Notes: a model not told the origin generated them from the sequence alone. 64,000 nucleotides of DNA from Verrucomicrobiota bacterium (GCA_002862135.1 PKCI01000147.1:16402-80401), one strand, 5' to 3'; shown: positions 48,131 through 58,551, counted from the first letter of the stretch. Program-made: numbers and translations.

Positions 48131-49732
48131 TCAGTGAGTTTTCAAAAAATGTAGAATTTCCAGAGCCAGGTTCTGCGTGATTCCCTGGACCTTGGCAATT
48201 TGCTCAGGCGTCGCCTTCCTCAGGCGGGTCAGGGAGCCAAACCTCTCGAGGAGGCGCTCCTTACGAGCCCGGCTCACTCCAGGGCAGTCATCGAGAATAC
48301 TTTCCTCCACACGGCGCTTCATAAGGAGCTGGTGATAGCCGTTGGCAAAGCGGTGGGCTTCATCACGAATCCGCTGCAACAGTTTCAAGGCTCCCTTGTC
48401 ATGGGGAATCAATAGGGGTTCCGGTTCGCCCGGACGAAACACTTCCTCCCGCTGCTTAGCCAATCCAATCACAGGAAGGTCGTGCAACCCCAAGCGGTTG
48501 AGCTCCTTCACTGCCATGCTGAGCTGTCCTTTTCCTCCATCAACAATGACGAGGTCGGGCAGACGCACGAATGGCTTCCGTTTTTTATTTCCGCCATCCT
48601 GTTCCGTCTTTTCTACACTACGTTCGATCCGCCGCATTGCTTCGAGCGGACTCTCCTGAGTGGTATCAGCTTCGTCGTCACCAACCTGTTCACGCGCTTC
48701 GAGCAGGATGCGTGAGTAGCGGCGTCGCACCACTTCCGCCATACTGGCGAAGTCGTCTTGGCCCTTCACACTCTTGATCCGGTAACGGCGGTAATTGCTG
48801 TTATCTGAGACTCCGTTCTTGAAGCGCACCATCGACGCCACGATATGGTTGGAGGAAATGTTAGAGATGTCAAAGCACTCCATCACTGCAGGCTCACGCT
48901 CGAGACCAAGGTATTCCTGGAGCTCCTTCACATCCGCTTCCGGATTGATCGCCTTACCCGGCACCCCACGTTTCCGGAACTGGCGCGTCGGTCGCAGCGT
49001 CTTCTTCAGGTTGTCGATCATGTCGCGCAACTGGGCGGCCCGTTCGAAGTCAAGCGCGGTGGCAGCTTCCTCCATTTCCTCCTCGATCGATCGAATCAGT
49101 TCCTTGGAATGACCCTGGAGGAATTCGCAGGCCTGTTCCACTTTCACGAGATAGTCCTCCCGCGTGATCCGGCTGATACACGGAGCTGTGCAGTTCTTAA
49201 TCACATCGTTGTGACAATGCTGGTAGTCCTTCTCTCCGGGACTCATTGGACGACAGTTGCGCAGGCCAAACTCCTTGTTCATCCATGAAATGGTCTGACG
49301 AAGTGCCCCGGAATGGGCAAACGGTCCAAAGTAGCGGGCCCCGTCATCTTTCTTCATCCGAGTCAGCTGAAACTTGGGCCAAGGCTCTTCGGGGTGCACC
49401 TTCACGAGCAGGAAGCGCTTATCATCACGGAAGGCCACGTTATACTTGGGCCGGTATTCCTTGATCAACTTGCCTTCCAGCAGCAGAGCTTCGGGTTCGT
49501 TGCGGACCTCGTGAATTTCAAAATCCCAAATGCTCTCAATCAATGCCCGTGTCTTATGCTCTGCGATGCGCTGGCGTGACGGCGCGAAGTAAGACGCCAA
49601 TCGCTTGCGCAGGTCACGCGCCTTCCCAACATAGATCACCGAACCGAGGCGGTCCTTGTGGAGGTACACACCCGGCTTGTGCGGAACATCCCGCAGTTTC
49701 TTCTGGAGGTCTAGCTTGGCGTCGTTGGGCAC
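48131..49732 (-). CDS. uvrC: Excinuclease ABC subunit C
   Basis: GIY-YIG start KPGVYLHKDRLGSVIYVGKARDLRKRLASYF; PDLVIVDGGKGQL; C-terminal HhH CPGVSRARKERLLERFGSLTRLRKATPEQIAKVQGI. Confidence 0.96.
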   Translation of the reverse strand: MPNDAKLDLQKKLRDVPHKPGVYLHKDRLGSVIYVGKARDLRKRLASYFAPSRQRIAEHKTRALIESIWDFEIHEVRNEPEALLLEGKLIKEYRPKYNVAFRDDKRFLLVKVHPEEPWPKFQLTRMKKDDGARYFGPFAHSGALRQTISWMNKEFGLRNCRPMSPGEKDYQHCHNDVIKNCTAPCISRITREDYLVKVEQACEFLQGHSKELIRSIEEEMEEAATALDFERAAQLRDMIDNLKKTLRPTRQFRKRGVPGKAINPEADVKELQEYLGLEREPAVMECFDISNISSNHIVASMVRFKNGVSDNSNYRRYRIKSVKGQDDFASMAEVVRRRYSRILLEAREQVGDDEADTTQESPLEAMRRIERSVEKTEQDGGNKKRKPFVRLPDLVIVDGGKGQLSMAVKELNRLGLHDLPVIGLAKQREEVFRPGEPEPLLIPHDKGALKLLQRIRDEAHRFANGYHQLLMKRRVEESILDDCPGVSRARKERLLERFGSLTRLRKATPEQIAKVQGITQNLALEILHFLKTH

Positions 49733-49908
49733 AGTGAAGTATACGCCAGTTATCGGTGGAAGGGCAAACTGCTCATGGGCTCTAATTATCTTCAGCCAAA
49801 ACCCTTCAGCGCCAATCAGCGACCATCAGCGGTGTCCCACCGCGGAGCCCATCCGAAACCTTCGCACCTTTTATCTTCGCACCTTTCACCGCTCCGAAGG
49901 CGCGCCGG

Positions 49909-51444
49909 CTACTTCTTCGTCAGCAGCGGCGTTCCGGTCATTTCGGCCGGAGCCTCGAGTTCGAGCAAATCTAGCATGGTCGGCGCGATGTCAGCGAGCT
50001 TGCCGTCTCCGAGCTCATACTGGTCAGCGTCTTCAGCCACGTAGATCATTGGCACCAGGTTGGTGGTGTGCGCTGTCTGGGGAGATCCGTCAGGATTAAT
50101 CATCACTTCACAGTTTCCGTGGTCTGCGGTGATAAGCAATTTACCGCCCAGTCCTATTACTTTCTCGACGACGCGGCGCACGCAGTCGTCAACCACCTCG
50201 ACAGCCTTGATCGCTGCCGGCACGCTGCCAGTGTGACCAACCATGTCGGGGTTGGCGTAGTTGATGATGGCCATGTCGTAGTCCTCGATGCGATCAAGAA
50301 TTGTCTGGGTCACGCCCTCAGCGGACATCTCCGGTTTCTCGTCGTAGGTCGCGACATCCTGCGGTGACTGGAGCATCTGACGGTCTTCTCCGGGATTCTC
50401 TTCCTCGACACCACCGTTGAAGAAGAAAGAGACGTGAGGGTATTTCTCTGTCTCCGCGATCCGCAGCTGAGTCATACCCGCCGCCGACACCACTTCGCCG
50501 AGCGTGTTGGTCAGCTCTTCCGGTGGAAACACGATGGGACAACCGTAGGTCTCGTCGTATTCGGTCATGGTGTAGTAACTGATATCCGGGCGCACGCGAT
50601 CGAAGCCGTTGAAGTCATCCTTGAGAAAAACAATGCTAAGCTGGCGGCCACGATCAGCGCGGAAGTTGAAAAATAAGACCACGTCACCGTCACGAACACG
50701 CTGTTCATTGGCGTTTTCGAACACCATTGGGGTGAGGAATTCATCAGTGAGATCCTCAGCGTATTTCTCGGCCACCGCCTCGGAGGGCAGGATCTCTTTC
50801 TCTTCGCCGATGCCGTTGACGATGGCATCCCAGGCCAACTTGGTCCGCTCCCAGCGCTTGTCGCGATCCATCGCGTAGAAGCGACCGATCACCGTGGAAA
50901 TCCTAGCGCCGGACTCCGCCAGCTTGTCCTCGCAGTTGGTGAGGTAGTCCTTACCGCCAGTCGGAGAGGTATCACGACCATCAGTGATGGCGTGAACCAT
51001 GATATCATCGACGCCGGCAGCCTTGGCCGTCGCCGAAAGCGAGCAAAGGTGATCCTGGTGGCTGTGCACCCCGCCATCGGAAACCAGACCGATGAGGTGA
51101 AGTCGGCTGCTGCTAGCCTTGGCGAAAGCATCATGGAGCACCCTGTTGTTGCCCAGTTCGCCGTCTTCGATGCATTTATTAATCCGGGTAAAATCCTGGT
51201 AAACGATGCGTCCGGCACCGAGGTTGAGGTGTCCAACCTCGGAGTTACCCATCTGGCCTTCCGGCAGACCCACATCCATACCACTGCACGAAATCTGCGA
51301 CGTCGGATATTTGGCATGCATCTCGTCTGTGAACGGCGTTTCAGCGAGACGCGGGCAGTCGCCCACCGCTTCCGCAGCTTCCGGTCCACCGGGGTTATCA
51401 CCCCATCCGTCACGAATGATTAATACAACAGGTTTCTTGGCCAT
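49909..51444 (-). CDS. gpmI: 2,3-bisphosphoglycerate-independent phosphoglycerate mutase
   Basis: MAKKPVVLIIRDGWGDNPGG; DVGLPEGQMGNSEVGHLNLGAGRIVYQDFTRI; ADHGNCEVMINPDGSPQTAHTTNLVPMI. Confidence 0.96.
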   Translation of the reverse strand: MAKKPVVLIIRDGWGDNPGGPEAAEAVGDCPRLAETPFTDEMHAKYPTSQISCSGMDVGLPEGQMGNSEVGHLNLGAGRIVYQDFTRINKCIEDGELGNNRVLHDAFAKASSSRLHLIGLVSDGGVHSHQDHLCSLSATAKAAGVDDIMVHAITDGRDTSPTGGKDYLTNCEDKLAESGARISTVIGRFYAMDRDKRWERTKLAWDAIVNGIGEEKEILPSEAVAEKYAEDLTDEFLTPMVFENANEQRVRDGDVVLFFNFRADRGRQLSIVFLKDDFNGFDRVRPDISYYTMTEYDETYGCPIVFPPEELTNTLGEVVSAAGMTQLRIAETEKYPHVSFFFNGGVEEENPGEDRQMLQSPQDVATYDEKPEMSAEGVTQTILDRIEDYDMAIINYANPDMVGHTGSVPAAIKAVEVVDDCVRRVVEKVIGLGGKLLITADHGNCEVMINPDGSPQTAHTTNLVPMIYVAEDADQYELGDGKLADIAPTMLDLLELEAPAEMTGTPLLTKK

Positions 51445-51626
51445 AACGGGGCAGTAATCGGACAGTAATCCCCTTTTCGCAACCATTTCAATGGAGCGGA
51501 GGCGCCACACCACCAAAGCCCCCGATTTCATGATCTTTCAGGGCCACATTTCTCCCCCTTCCCCACCAAATATTCATTGCCAAGCCCCATCGCTGACTGT
51601 TTCATGAAAGCCATCGAACGAGCGTG

Positions 51627-52577
51627 ATGCCCGAAGAACCCGCCGCTGACTCACCTGACTCCCCGGATTCGAAGCCCGGGAACGCATCTGAGCCGACCTC
51701 GAGAGGTTCCGCCAAGAAGCGGGCCTTCAAGGCGCGTCTCATAAGCACTATTTTTTTGGTCGGAATACTCTTTGCCGCCTTCCTCTTTTCCCAGGTCTGG
51801 CTCTACGGGGTGCTCTTCGCAATTCTCTCCATGGGGGCTTTGATTGAGTATTTCCGCCTCTTCCCGATCCGTGGCTTCCGCCGCTTCCGTTGGCAAACTT
51901 ACGGGGTAAGCGCGGCTTACATTGTTTTGCTATTCTCCCCTTTCTGGGGATTCGAAGCCACCTGGCTGAGAGAACTCGATGGCCTCGCCGTGGCCGCATT
52001 GGTCACGCTGGTCGTCCTTGAACGATTGCGTTTCCCTCTGGAGGGCTTCCGAACGCTGGATGAAATCGCGGCCACCATCTTTGGCTTCATCTATTGCGTC
52101 CTGCTCTTCGCCTTTATTCCAAAGCTGCTCATGCTGCCACTGGAGAACACGGCCGGAGAACCCTCTTCACACTTTTACCTGATCTATCTTGTCGCCGTGA
52201 CCAAGCTCACCGATATGGGCGCCTACATCGTCGGCTCTCTCATCGGACGCGATAAAATGATCCCCCACGTCAGTCCCGGTAAAACCTGGCAGGGCTTCGG
52301 TGGTGCCATTATTTTTGCCGTTGGCGGCAGCTTCAGCCTCTACTTCGCCGTGGGTGATCAGATCCCGCAGATCACTCCTGTTCACGCTGCCGCGCTCGCA
52401 GTTCTGCTCGCACTCGTCGCGGTCCTTGGTGACCTCGCCGAATCGATTCTCAAGCGCAGCCTCGAGGTCAAGGACAGCGGCCAAGTCATGCCCGGTATCG
52501 GAGGATTTCTAGACCTGATTGACTCGATGATTTTCACCGCTCCGCTTTTCTACGTTTACCTGCTCATTTTTTCCTGA
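51627..52577 (+). CDS. cdsA: Phosphatidate cytidylyltransferase
   Basis: Multi-TM; signature LTDMGAYIVGSLIGRDKMIPHVSPGKTWQGFGGAI; GDLAESILKRSLEVKDSGQVMPGIGGFLDLIDSMIF. Confidence 0.94.
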   Translation: MPEEPAADSPDSPDSKPGNASEPTSRGSAKKRAFKARLISTIFLVGILFAAFLFSQVWLYGVLFAILSMGALIEYFRLFPIRGFRRFRWQTYGVSAAYIVLLFSPFWGFEATWLRELDGLAVAALVTLVVLERLRFPLEGFRTLDEIAATIFGFIYCVLLFAFIPKLLMLPLENTAGEPSSHFYLIYLVAVTKLTDMGAYIVGSLIGRDKMIPHVSPGKTWQGFGGAIIFAVGGSFSLYFAVGDQIPQITPVHAAALAVLLALVAVLGDLAESILKRSLEVKDSGQVMPGIGGFLDLIDSMIFTAPLFYVYLLIFS

Positions 52578-53740
52578 TGGCCGAACCATCCTCCCCGAAG
52601 AAAGTCGTTGTTCTTGGCTCCACCGGCTCCATCGGCGAAAGCAGCCTGAGCGTGGCGCGTGATATCCCAGAACGCATGGAGGTCATTGGCCTAGCCGCCC
52701 ATCGTAGGGTCGACTCTCTCGCCAAACAGCTCGCTGAATTCGATGTCAAACAGGGTTGCATCTTTGACCCTAAAGGGTTGGATCAGCTCAAAACGCAAAT
52801 CGCTGACGACGTCACCCTTTACACCGGCGAAGACGGACTCGTCGAACTCGCCACCCTGCCCGAAGCCGACATGGTGCTCATCGCCATTGTCGGTGTTGCA
52901 GGACTTCGGCCCGCTCTCGCCGCGATCGAAGCCGGCAAGGACATCGCCGTGGCGAGCAAGGAGATCCTCGTCATGGCCGGTGAAGCCGTCATGAGCGCTG
53001 CCCGTGAGAAGGGCGTTCGCGTTCTTCCGGTCGACTCGGAGCACAACGCCATCTTCCAGTGCCTCGAAGACCGCTCCCCTACCGACGTGTCTCGGCTCAT
53101 CCTCACCGCGTCCGGAGGTCCGTTTCGCGAACTGCCGGCTGACCAACTAGCAACCGTGACCAAGGCGCAGGCACTCAAACACCCGACCTGGGCGATGGGC
53201 CAGAAAATCACAATCGATTCCGCGACTCTTTTTAACAAGGGGCTAGAAATGATCGAAGCTCGCTGGCTCTTCGACATCGAAATGCAGCGTGTCGACGTCA
53301 TTGTTCATCCGCAGAGCATCGTCCATAGCATGGTCGAGTTTATCGACAACTCCGTACTGGCGCAGCTTAGCACAGCGGACATGTGTTTTCCGATTCAATA
53401 CGCCATCACCTGGCCGGACCGGGTTCCCAACACGCTTCCACCGCTCGACTTCGCCGAGCTGGCTCAGCTCAATTTTGAAGCACCCCGCTGGGACGACTTC
53501 CCCGCCCTCAATCTTGCCAAGGAGGCCGGAGAAAAAGGTGGCACTCTTCCTGCCGTCATGAATGCCGCCAACGAAGTCGCCGTCGCCGCCTTTCTCAAAG
53601 AATTGATCTCTTTCCCGAAAATCTGGGAAACCGTGGAGGAGACCATGTCATCACACAACTCGATCACTCATCCAAGCCTGGAAGAAATCATCGATGCTGA
53701 CCTTCAGGCGAGAGCCAAAGCAACCGAGCTGATCTCATGA
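52577..53740 (+). CDS. dxr: 1-deoxy-D-xylulose 5-phosphate reductoisomerase
   Basis: VVVLGSTGSIGESSLSVARD; IAVASKEILVMAGE; PVDSEHNAIFQCL; LTASGGPFRELPADQLATVTKAQALKHPTWAMGQKITIDSATLFNKGLEMIEARWLF. Confidence 0.97.
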   Translation: MAEPSSPKKVVVLGSTGSIGESSLSVARDIPERMEVIGLAAHRRVDSLAKQLAEFDVKQGCIFDPKGLDQLKTQIADDVTLYTGEDGLVELATLPEADMVLIAIVGVAGLRPALAAIEAGKDIAVASKEILVMAGEAVMSAAREKGVRVLPVDSEHNAIFQCLEDRSPTDVSRLILTASGGPFRELPADQLATVTKAQALKHPTWAMGQKITIDSATLFNKGLEMIEARWLFDIEMQRVDVIVHPQSIVHSMVEFIDNSVLAQLSTADMCFPIQYAITWPDRVPNTLPPLDFAELAQLNFEAPRWDDFPALNLAKEAGEKGGTLPAVMNAANEVAVAAFLKELISFPKIWETVEETMSSHNSITHPSLEEIIDADLQARAKATELIS

Positions 53741-54726
53741 GCAAAGAGAAGCGCCGATACGAAGGAAGAGTCTGGGTCGGTTTTGACCTCGGCGGAACCA
53801 AGATGCTGGCCAAGGTCTTCAACGACGACTACCAGACTCTTGGACGCGCCAAGCAGAAAACGCAGGGAGCCAAGGGCTCCAAGTCCGGCCTCTCGAGAAT
53901 GGAATCGGTTATCGACGAAGCGCTCGACGACGCCGGAGTCAGCCCCAACCAGATCGCCGGAATTGGTGTCGGTTGTCCCGGCCCCATCAATCCTGACGCT
54001 GGCGTACTCCTCGAAGCACCCAACCTCGGCTGGCGCAATGTGCCGATCGAAGATCACCTCGGCAACGCCTTTGACTGCCGCTCCGTGATCTGCAACGACG
54101 TCGATGCCGGCGTCTACGCTGAGTATGAGGAAGGGGCCGCCCGCGACGCACGCTGTGTGGTTGGCATATTCCCGGGAACCGGTATTGGCGCCGGTGCCGT
54201 CATGGACGGCAAACTCGTCCAGGGAGCTGCTCTATCCTGCATGGAGCTGGGTCATATCCCCCTCTTTCCGGAAATCTCCGGCCACGGCGAAGGAGGCACC
54301 ACTCTCGAGATGGAATGCTCCCGCCTCAAGATTGCTTCCGAATCCGCCCGTGCGGCCTATCGCGGCCTCGCGCCGAACCTGATGGAGGCTTGCGGCACTG
54401 ACCTATCCAGCATCACCAGCGGCAAGATTGCAGCAGCAATCGAAAAGGGCGATATCGAGATCGAAAACATCGTTTGCCGTGCCGCTATTTTGCTAGGGTG
54501 CGGAGTGGCGACGGTCGTCCACCTTATGGCTCCCGATGTTATAGTGCTGGGTGGTGGACTCGTTGAGGCCATGCCGAGGATCTACGTCGACACAGTGCGC
54601 CAGTCTGCCCTCGATCGCGTCCTTCCCCCTTATCGCGACAGCTTTACTATCGTAGCTGCGGAGCTCGAAGACGACGCCTGCGTGATCGGCTGTGCCGCCT
54701 GGGCCCGAAAGATTATTGAAGCGTAA
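53737..54726 (+). CDS. ROK-family sugar kinase (glucokinase-like)
   Basis: VGFDLGGTKMLAKVF; GVGCPGPINPDAGVL; FPGTGIGAGAVMDG; VIVLGGGLVEAM; ATGA overlap with dxr. Confidence 0.9.
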   Translation: MSKEKRRYEGRVWVGFDLGGTKMLAKVFNDDYQTLGRAKQKTQGAKGSKSGLSRMESVIDEALDDAGVSPNQIAGIGVGCPGPINPDAGVLLEAPNLGWRNVPIEDHLGNAFDCRSVICNDVDAGVYAEYEEGAARDARCVVGIFPGTGIGAGAVMDGKLVQGAALSCMELGHIPLFPEISGHGEGGTTLEMECSRLKIASESARAAYRGLAPNLMEACGTDLSSITSGKIAAAIEKGDIEIENIVCRAAILLGCGVATVVHLMAPDVIVLGGGLVEAMPRIYVDTVRQSALDRVLPPYRDSFTIVAAELEDDACVIGCAAWARKIIEA

Positions 54727-54759
54727 GCAGGAGGCGACGTTATCCCTCCGAAGATTCCT

Positions 54760-56658
54760 ATGGAAAACCGTAGCTACGAAACGACAGCCCGAAAGATGGA
54801 CACGATGCCTCCGGGCATCCCCTACATCATCGGTAACGAAGCCGCTGAGCGATTCAGTTTCTACGGGATGCGGACCATCCTTACCATCTTCATGGTGAAT
54901 TACCTCTGGCTTATGGGAAGCTCCCCGATAGAGCGCATGACCGATACGGTAGCGAAGACCCAGTTTCACAACTTTGTTTCACTGGTTTACTTCACCCCCA
55001 TCGCCGGAGCCCTGCTCGCCGATCTTTTCTTCGGCAAATACCGCGTCATTGTCCTTCTATCTATCGTCTACTGCCTCGGTCACGGAGCCCTTGCTATCAT
55101 GGGAATGTGGGGAGAAGCTTCCTTCTGGCTCATGATGGGTTTGTGGCTCATCGCTATCGGATCGGGCGGCATCAAACCCTGTGTCTCGGCACATGTCGGT
55201 GACCAGTTTGGGTCGCAAAACCGCCACCTGCTGCCGCGAATCTTTAACTGGTTTTACTGGTCCATTAACCTCGGAGCTTTCCTTTCTACCCTTCTCACGC
55301 CCTGGCTGCTGGAATGGTACGGCCCTCACTGGGCGTTTGGAGTTCCCGGCGTTCTCATGGCCTTGGCAACGCTCGTCTTCTGGATGGGTCGCTGGAAGTT
55401 TGTTCACATTCCTGCCAAGGGCACGCCCTTCATCAAGGAACTCTTCAGCGGCGAAGGCCTCAAGGCCATCGTGAAACTCTCTGGTATCTACGTCTTTGTG
55501 GCCGTCTTCTGGGCGCTCTTTGATCAGAGCGGTTCCTCCTGGGTTCTCCAGGCAGAAAACATGGACCGCAACTGGCTTGGAGTGGAATGGCTACCGAGTC
55601 AGATCCAGGCGCTGAATCCCATTCTCATCCTGACATTCATTCCTCTATTCTCCTACGTGGTCTACCCAGCAATCGACAAGGTATTCCCGCTGACCCCACT
55701 CCGGAAAATCAGCATCGGCTTGTTCATCATGGTCATCTCCTTTGTCCTCGTGTCCATCGCCCAGGCCAGAATCGATGCGGGGCAAACCCCCTCTATTTCC
55801 TGGCAGCTACTTGCCTACGTTTTTCTGACTGCGGCCGAGGTCATGGTCTCCATCGTCTGCCTCGAGTTCAGTTACACTCAGGCGCCCAAGACGATGAAGT
55901 CAGTCATCATGGCGATCTTCCTATTCGCCGTTTCCCTCGGCAACCAAATCACAGCACAGATCAATAACTTTATCCAGGTGCCCGACCCTATTGCCAATAT
56001 CGAAGCGACCGGCAATGAAGTCGCACTCGGCGGATTCGACCAGAAGACCGGCACGCAGGATGACATCAAGGTTACCTTCAACAAAGAAGGCAGCCGTAGC
56101 GACCTCACCTTTGCTTCACGCGATTCAATTGACCTGCTTCTCGATCAGATCAGCAACAAGGTAGCCGAGAACAATCACCTCGCCCTGAGCACCAGCGAGG
56201 GTGAAGTGATCACCAACGCCGTCAACGATCCATGGGGCAATCCCTACCGCTACCGCCTCGTAAACAGGAATCTGGCCCGCATCTGGAGCCTTGGCCCCGA
56301 CGCCACTGATAAGACCGAGTGGGATCAAGGCGCGACCCTGACGATCGATCGCCCGTCCAGCAAGGAGCCTACCGCCTTCTCCAAGATTATTGGCAAGATT
56401 CAGCCCGAGAAAACGTGGTTGGAATCGCGCCGCGCGAAACTGGGCCTTCCCACCGAGGAAGAAATGGCGGAGTCCGGCCCTATCATTTCCCGCAGCTATT
56501 TCGTCGGGGGACAGGTGAAGTTGGAGGGAGCCTCCTACTTCTGGTTCTTCAGCGGACTGATGCTGGCTGCCGCCCTTCTCTTCCTGGTCGTAGCCAAGCT
56601 CTATAAGCCCAAGGAATACTATCACGAAGAGGCCAACGACACCGAAGCTAAGGACTAA
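54760..56658 (+). CDS. POT-family (PTR2/DtpT-like) MFS transporter with large soluble insertion
   Basis: IPYIIGNEAAERFSFYGMRTILTIFMVNYL; LFFGKYRVIVLLSIVYCLGH; GSGGIKPCVSAHVGDQF; IFNWFYWSINLGAFLSTLL; soluble insertion before the last TM. Confidence 0.93.
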   Translation: MENRSYETTARKMDTMPPGIPYIIGNEAAERFSFYGMRTILTIFMVNYLWLMGSSPIERMTDTVAKTQFHNFVSLVYFTPIAGALLADLFFGKYRVIVLLSIVYCLGHGALAIMGMWGEASFWLMMGLWLIAIGSGGIKPCVSAHVGDQFGSQNRHLLPRIFNWFYWSINLGAFLSTLLTPWLLEWYGPHWAFGVPGVLMALATLVFWMGRWKFVHIPAKGTPFIKELFSGEGLKAIVKLSGIYVFVAVFWALFDQSGSSWVLQAENMDRNWLGVEWLPSQIQALNPILILTFIPLFSYVVYPAIDKVFPLTPLRKISIGLFIMVISFVLVSIAQARIDAGQTPSISWQLLAYVFLTAAEVMVSIVCLEFSYTQAPKTMKSVIMAIFLFAVSLGNQITAQINNFIQVPDPIANIEATGNEVALGGFDQKTGTQDDIKVTFNKEGSRSDLTFASRDSIDLLLDQISNKVAENNHLALSTSEGEVITNAVNDPWGNPYRYRLVNRNLARIWSLGPDATDKTEWDQGATLTIDRPSSKEPTAFSKIIGKIQPEKTWLESRRAKLGLPTEEEMAESGPIISRSYFVGGQVKLEGASYFWFFSGLMLAAALLFLVVAKLYKPKEYYHEEANDTEAKD

Positions 56659-56895
56659 ACGGCGGGACGCTGAGGCGGGGCCCCTCGAATGGTCGGCTCC
56701 GGCTCCTTCCACGACCACGATGATCGACCTGAAAACTAAGCTCCTAAATCCAACGTTGCTTGGGTGGAAGTCGTCACTCCAGTCACTACCTCTTGAATTT
56801 TCGAAGAATCTCAGAACTGCGGAAAAGCGGCGCTAAAAAGCTCGAAAAACACCACTTGAAAACCTCCAAATACCAAGTAAACTCCCGTCCCGCGT

Positions 56896-56966
56896 AACCT
56901 CATGGTGTAACGGTAGCACAACAGATTTTGGTTCTGTTTGTCAAGGTTCGAATCCTTGTGAGGTTG
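56896..56966 (+). tRNA. tRNA-Gln (anticodon TTG), CCA encoded at 56967-56969
   Basis: Cloverleaf by eye: acceptor aacctca/tgaggtt; anticodon arm acaga-ttttggt-tctgt; T arm caagg-ttcgaat-ccttg. Confidence 0.95.
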
Positions 56967-57034
56967 CCACTTCTTTCCTGCCGGGACCGGTCACTCTGCC
57001 GCTCAGACCAACCCTTCCAAAACGATCGTTTCTC

Positions 57035-57913
57035 ATGCTCAGCGGCCTGCGCACTCTCCTGATTCTCGGACGCGTTTCCAACCTGCCCACCGTATGGACC
57101 AATGTCTCTGTGGGCTGGTTTCTCTCGGGAGGGGGCTGGCAAACCGAGTTCGCCTCGATCCTGCTTGGCGTCAGCCTGCTCTACGTCGCCGGCATGACTC
57201 TGAACGACGCGTTCGATGCGAAATGGGACAAGGAGCACGGAGCCAACCGCCCCATTCCATCAGGCAGAATGTCGTTGCCGGCCGTGTGGATTACCGGCCT
57301 ATTCGAAATGGCCACCGGTATCGCTGTTTTGCTGCTATTCACCTCGTTTCACCTCTACCTGCTTATCGGCCTGCTTGCGGCGATCCTGCTTTACAACTGG
57401 ATCCACAAACGCTGGGCCGGATCGGTTCTTATCATGGGTGCCTGCCGCGCGCTCGTTTATGCGGGAGCCGGCAGCGCTGTTGCTGTCCACATCTCGGACA
57501 TCGAACTTCCAGGTCTTGTCTGGGTGGTTGCTTTCATCTCCGTAATCTACATCGCCGGCCTCACGCTCGCGGCCCGCAGCGAACACCTCAAAGGCGCCAA
57601 GGGCCCGGGAATTCTTCCCCGGCTCATGCTGATGTTTCCCGTTCTTTTTCCCCTGCTCGGCTCTCGCACTATGCCTCACAGTCTCGCCAATGTCTCACTT
57701 GTCGTCGTTGGTGTGATCGGTATCTGGGCCTGGGTCTCCATCACCCGAGACTGGCTCAAGAAACGCATCTCCATCGGCGTCGCCTACGCCATTGCCGGTA
57801 TCGCGTTCTACGATGCCGCCATCCTCGCATTCGCCGACTGGCGCGCCGCGGTGGCTGCACTCGGTTGCTTCGTCCTCACCCTGGGAGCACAGCGCGTCAT
57901 TCCCGCGACGTGA
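57035..57913 (+). CDS. UbiA-family prenyltransferase
   Basis: Multi-TM; LGRVSNLPTVWTNVSVGWFL; NDAFDAKWDKEHGANRPIPSGRMS (NDxxDxxxD-like motif). Confidence 0.85.
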   Translation: MLSGLRTLLILGRVSNLPTVWTNVSVGWFLSGGGWQTEFASILLGVSLLYVAGMTLNDAFDAKWDKEHGANRPIPSGRMSLPAVWITGLFEMATGIAVLLLFTSFHLYLLIGLLAAILLYNWIHKRWAGSVLIMGACRALVYAGAGSAVAVHISDIELPGLVWVVAFISVIYIAGLTLAARSEHLKGAKGPGILPRLMLMFPVLFPLLGSRTMPHSLANVSLVVVGVIGIWAWVSITRDWLKKRISIGVAYAIAGIAFYDAAILAFADWRAAVAALGCFVLTLGAQRVIPAT

Positions 57914-58023
57914 TCGATTGTCAGTGATCCGTATTCGGTAGTCAGTTCTACCGACTACTGAATACCGACCACCGGCCACCCCTTTCATTGACCCCCGAAA
58001 CTCAAACCAGTAACCTCTCCCCC

Positions 58024-58551
58024 ATGCAGGTTTCACTCATTGTCAGTGTCATTGGCCCCGACCGCCCCGGTCTCGTAGAACAACTTTCTTCCGCAGTCAC
58101 CCAGGCAGGTGGCAACTGGGAGGGCAGCCGCCTCGTCCGTCTCGGAGGCCAGTTTGCCGGCATGGTCCAGGTTATCCTTCCCGAAAGCCAGCTTCAAGCT
58201 CTCGAGTCTCAACTCGTCTCCCTCGAATCCGCAGGACTCAAGGTCACTTCGGTTCACTCCGGAGAACAAACAACCGATGCTGCCAATGGAACAGCCGTGA
58301 ATCTAGAAGTCGTGGGACAGGACCGCTCCGGCATCGTCAGTACGATTTCCAAGGTCCTCGCCGACCAGGGCGTCAACGTCATCGAACTCGCCACCGATTG
58401 TAAGGACGCTCCCATGTCAGGGGAGCGACACTTTCACACCACCGCCAAGCTCGGCCTTCCGGGTAACATTGACCTCGCTGACCTGCGATACAGTATCGAA
58501 GAAATCGCAACCGACCTCATAGTCGAGTTGGATTTGAATATTGAGCGATAG
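58024..58551 (+). CDS. Tandem ACT-domain protein, GcvR-like
   Basis: VSVIGPDRPGLVEQLSSAVTQAGGNWEGSRLVRLGGQFAGMVQV and VVGQDRSGIVSTISKVLADQGVNVIELATDC. Confidence 0.87.
   Translation: MQVSLIVSVIGPDRPGLVEQLSSAVTQAGGNWEGSRLVRLGGQFAGMVQVILPESQLQALESQLVSLESAGLKVTSVHSGEQTTDAANGTAVNLEVVGQDRSGIVSTISKVLADQGVNVIELATDCKDAPMSGERHFHTTAKLGLPGNIDLADLRYSIEEIATDLIVELDLNIER

Noticed and set aside
56896-56969. tRNA-Gln considered as an integration hotspot for a genomic island
   Set aside because: Flanking genes (POT transporter, UbiA-type gene) are ordinary; no integrase or repeated tRNA 3' end seen.
57094-57927. 277-aa ORF in the +2 frame of the UbiA-family gene
   Set aside because: Arg/Cys/His-rich shadow frame; the overlapping frame has hydrophobic segments and the prenyltransferase motif.
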